A stretch of DNA of 7,014 nucleotides from Planctomycetaceae bacterium UBA4655 (GTDB taxonomy: Bacteria; Planctomycetota; Planctomycetia; Pirellulales; UBA1268). The translations under genes were made by a program, and so were the position numbers. Positions 6,880 to 7,014 of the stretch are shown one piece after another. Positions within the stretch are counted from its first letter, which is position 1. The number at the start of each line of letters is the position of its first letter. The notes beneath the pieces were generated by a model. That model worked only from the letters and a program-made list of their open reading frames with translations. It ran no database searches and had not been told where the DNA came from. The stretch is from positions 8,473 through 15,486 of the forward strand of contig DHLZ01000294.1 of the NCBI GenBank assembly GCA_002405515.1. The letters are read 5' to 3'.

Positions 6880-6885
6880 TTTATA
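6880..6885 (-). promoter_or_regulatory. Putative -10 element for the secreted operon
   Basis: On the - strand this reads TATAAA, a 5/6 match to the housekeeping -10 consensus, in an AT-richer pocket (GTAGTATAAAAGG) of an otherwise very GC-rich stretch upstream of the first secreted gene. Transcription would begin near 6873, giving a leader of about 60 bases to the ATG at 6813, which favours that start over GTG 6870. No convincing -35 hexamer is visible 16-19 bases upstream; GTCAAC is the nearest and matches poorly. The AAGGAG that partly overlaps it could instead serve as a ribosome site for GTG 6870. Confidence 0.35.
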
Positions 6886-6945
6886 CTACCCCGAGCACGA
6901 TGTTGTTGACGGTGGTTTTCGGCTGACTGACCGCCACCACGGTAC

Positions 6946-6964
6946 CACGGAAGCCCGAGGCGCG
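6946..6964 (+). repeat. Planctomycete-type intergenic repeat, copy 1
   Basis: CACGGAAGCCCGAGGCGCG, identical over 19 bases to the copy that starts 49 bases later. I recall GGAAGCCCGAGGCGC as a frequent interspersed repeat between genes of Pirellulales-type planctomycetes; its function is not known to me. It lies upstream of the putative operon promoter. Confidence 0.8.
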
Positions 6965-6994
6965 GGTTTTCCTGCAGGCCGAGCGTCCAATATT

Positions 6995-7013
6995 CACGGA
7001 AGCCCGAGGCGCG
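6995..7013 (+). repeat. Planctomycete-type intergenic repeat, copy 2 (at window edge)
   Basis: Same 19 bases as copy 1, separated from it by 30 unrelated bases. The copy ends one base before the window does, so the repeat or the array may continue outside. Confidence 0.8.
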
Positions 7014-7014
7014 A

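Noticed and set aside
6946..7014. Possible CRISPR array (19-base repeat with 30-base spacer)
   Set aside because: Only two copies are visible, the repeat is shorter than usual, there are no cas genes, and the unit matches a recalled planctomycete intergenic repeat.

Overview
The window is very GC-rich bacterial chromosomal DNA, densely packed with genes. Three things suggest a planctomycete, probably of the Pirellulales type. A 19-base intergenic repeat (CACGGAAGCCCGAGGCGCG) occurs twice at the right edge. Three secreted proteins have the look of planctomycete-only families. The rhodanese-like protein at the left edge ends in a way I recall from that phylum. The assignment is inference from composition and recalled families; no search was run.

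Left part, + strand, 1-2542: the 3' end of a rhodanese-like gene, then an OmpR/PhoB-type response regulator, then a membrane histidine kinase with a large extracytoplasmic sensor region. Each junction is a 4-base ATGA overlap, so the three genes are almost certainly one translationally coupled operon. The kinase and regulator keep all their catalytic and phosphoacceptor residues and should form a working two-component pair. The signal is unknown.

Middle, 2543-2588: a 46-base gap where the two operons converge. No strong terminator is visible.

Right part, - strand, 6813 down to 2589: three genes read leftwards, again joined by ATGA overlaps. All three products begin with a Sec-type signal peptide. 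The first (260 aa) and second (368 aa) are mostly helical and appear to share a core containing an LTxxQ-like motif. The third (780 aa) is a beta-rich protein with at least five short repeated units of the form 'GD..xGxV....V.......V....' around a probable concanavalin-like sandwich. No enzyme motif is evident in any of them. The reading proposed here is a lineage-specific envelope protein set made in fixed order from one transcript; its function is unknown.

Right edge, 6871-7014: a putative -10 element for the - strand operon and two copies of the planctomycete-type repeat 49 bases apart, the last reaching the window end.

The strongest candidate for something undescribed is the three-gene secreted operon, possibly controlled by the two-component pair facing it. 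That link rests only on adjacency.
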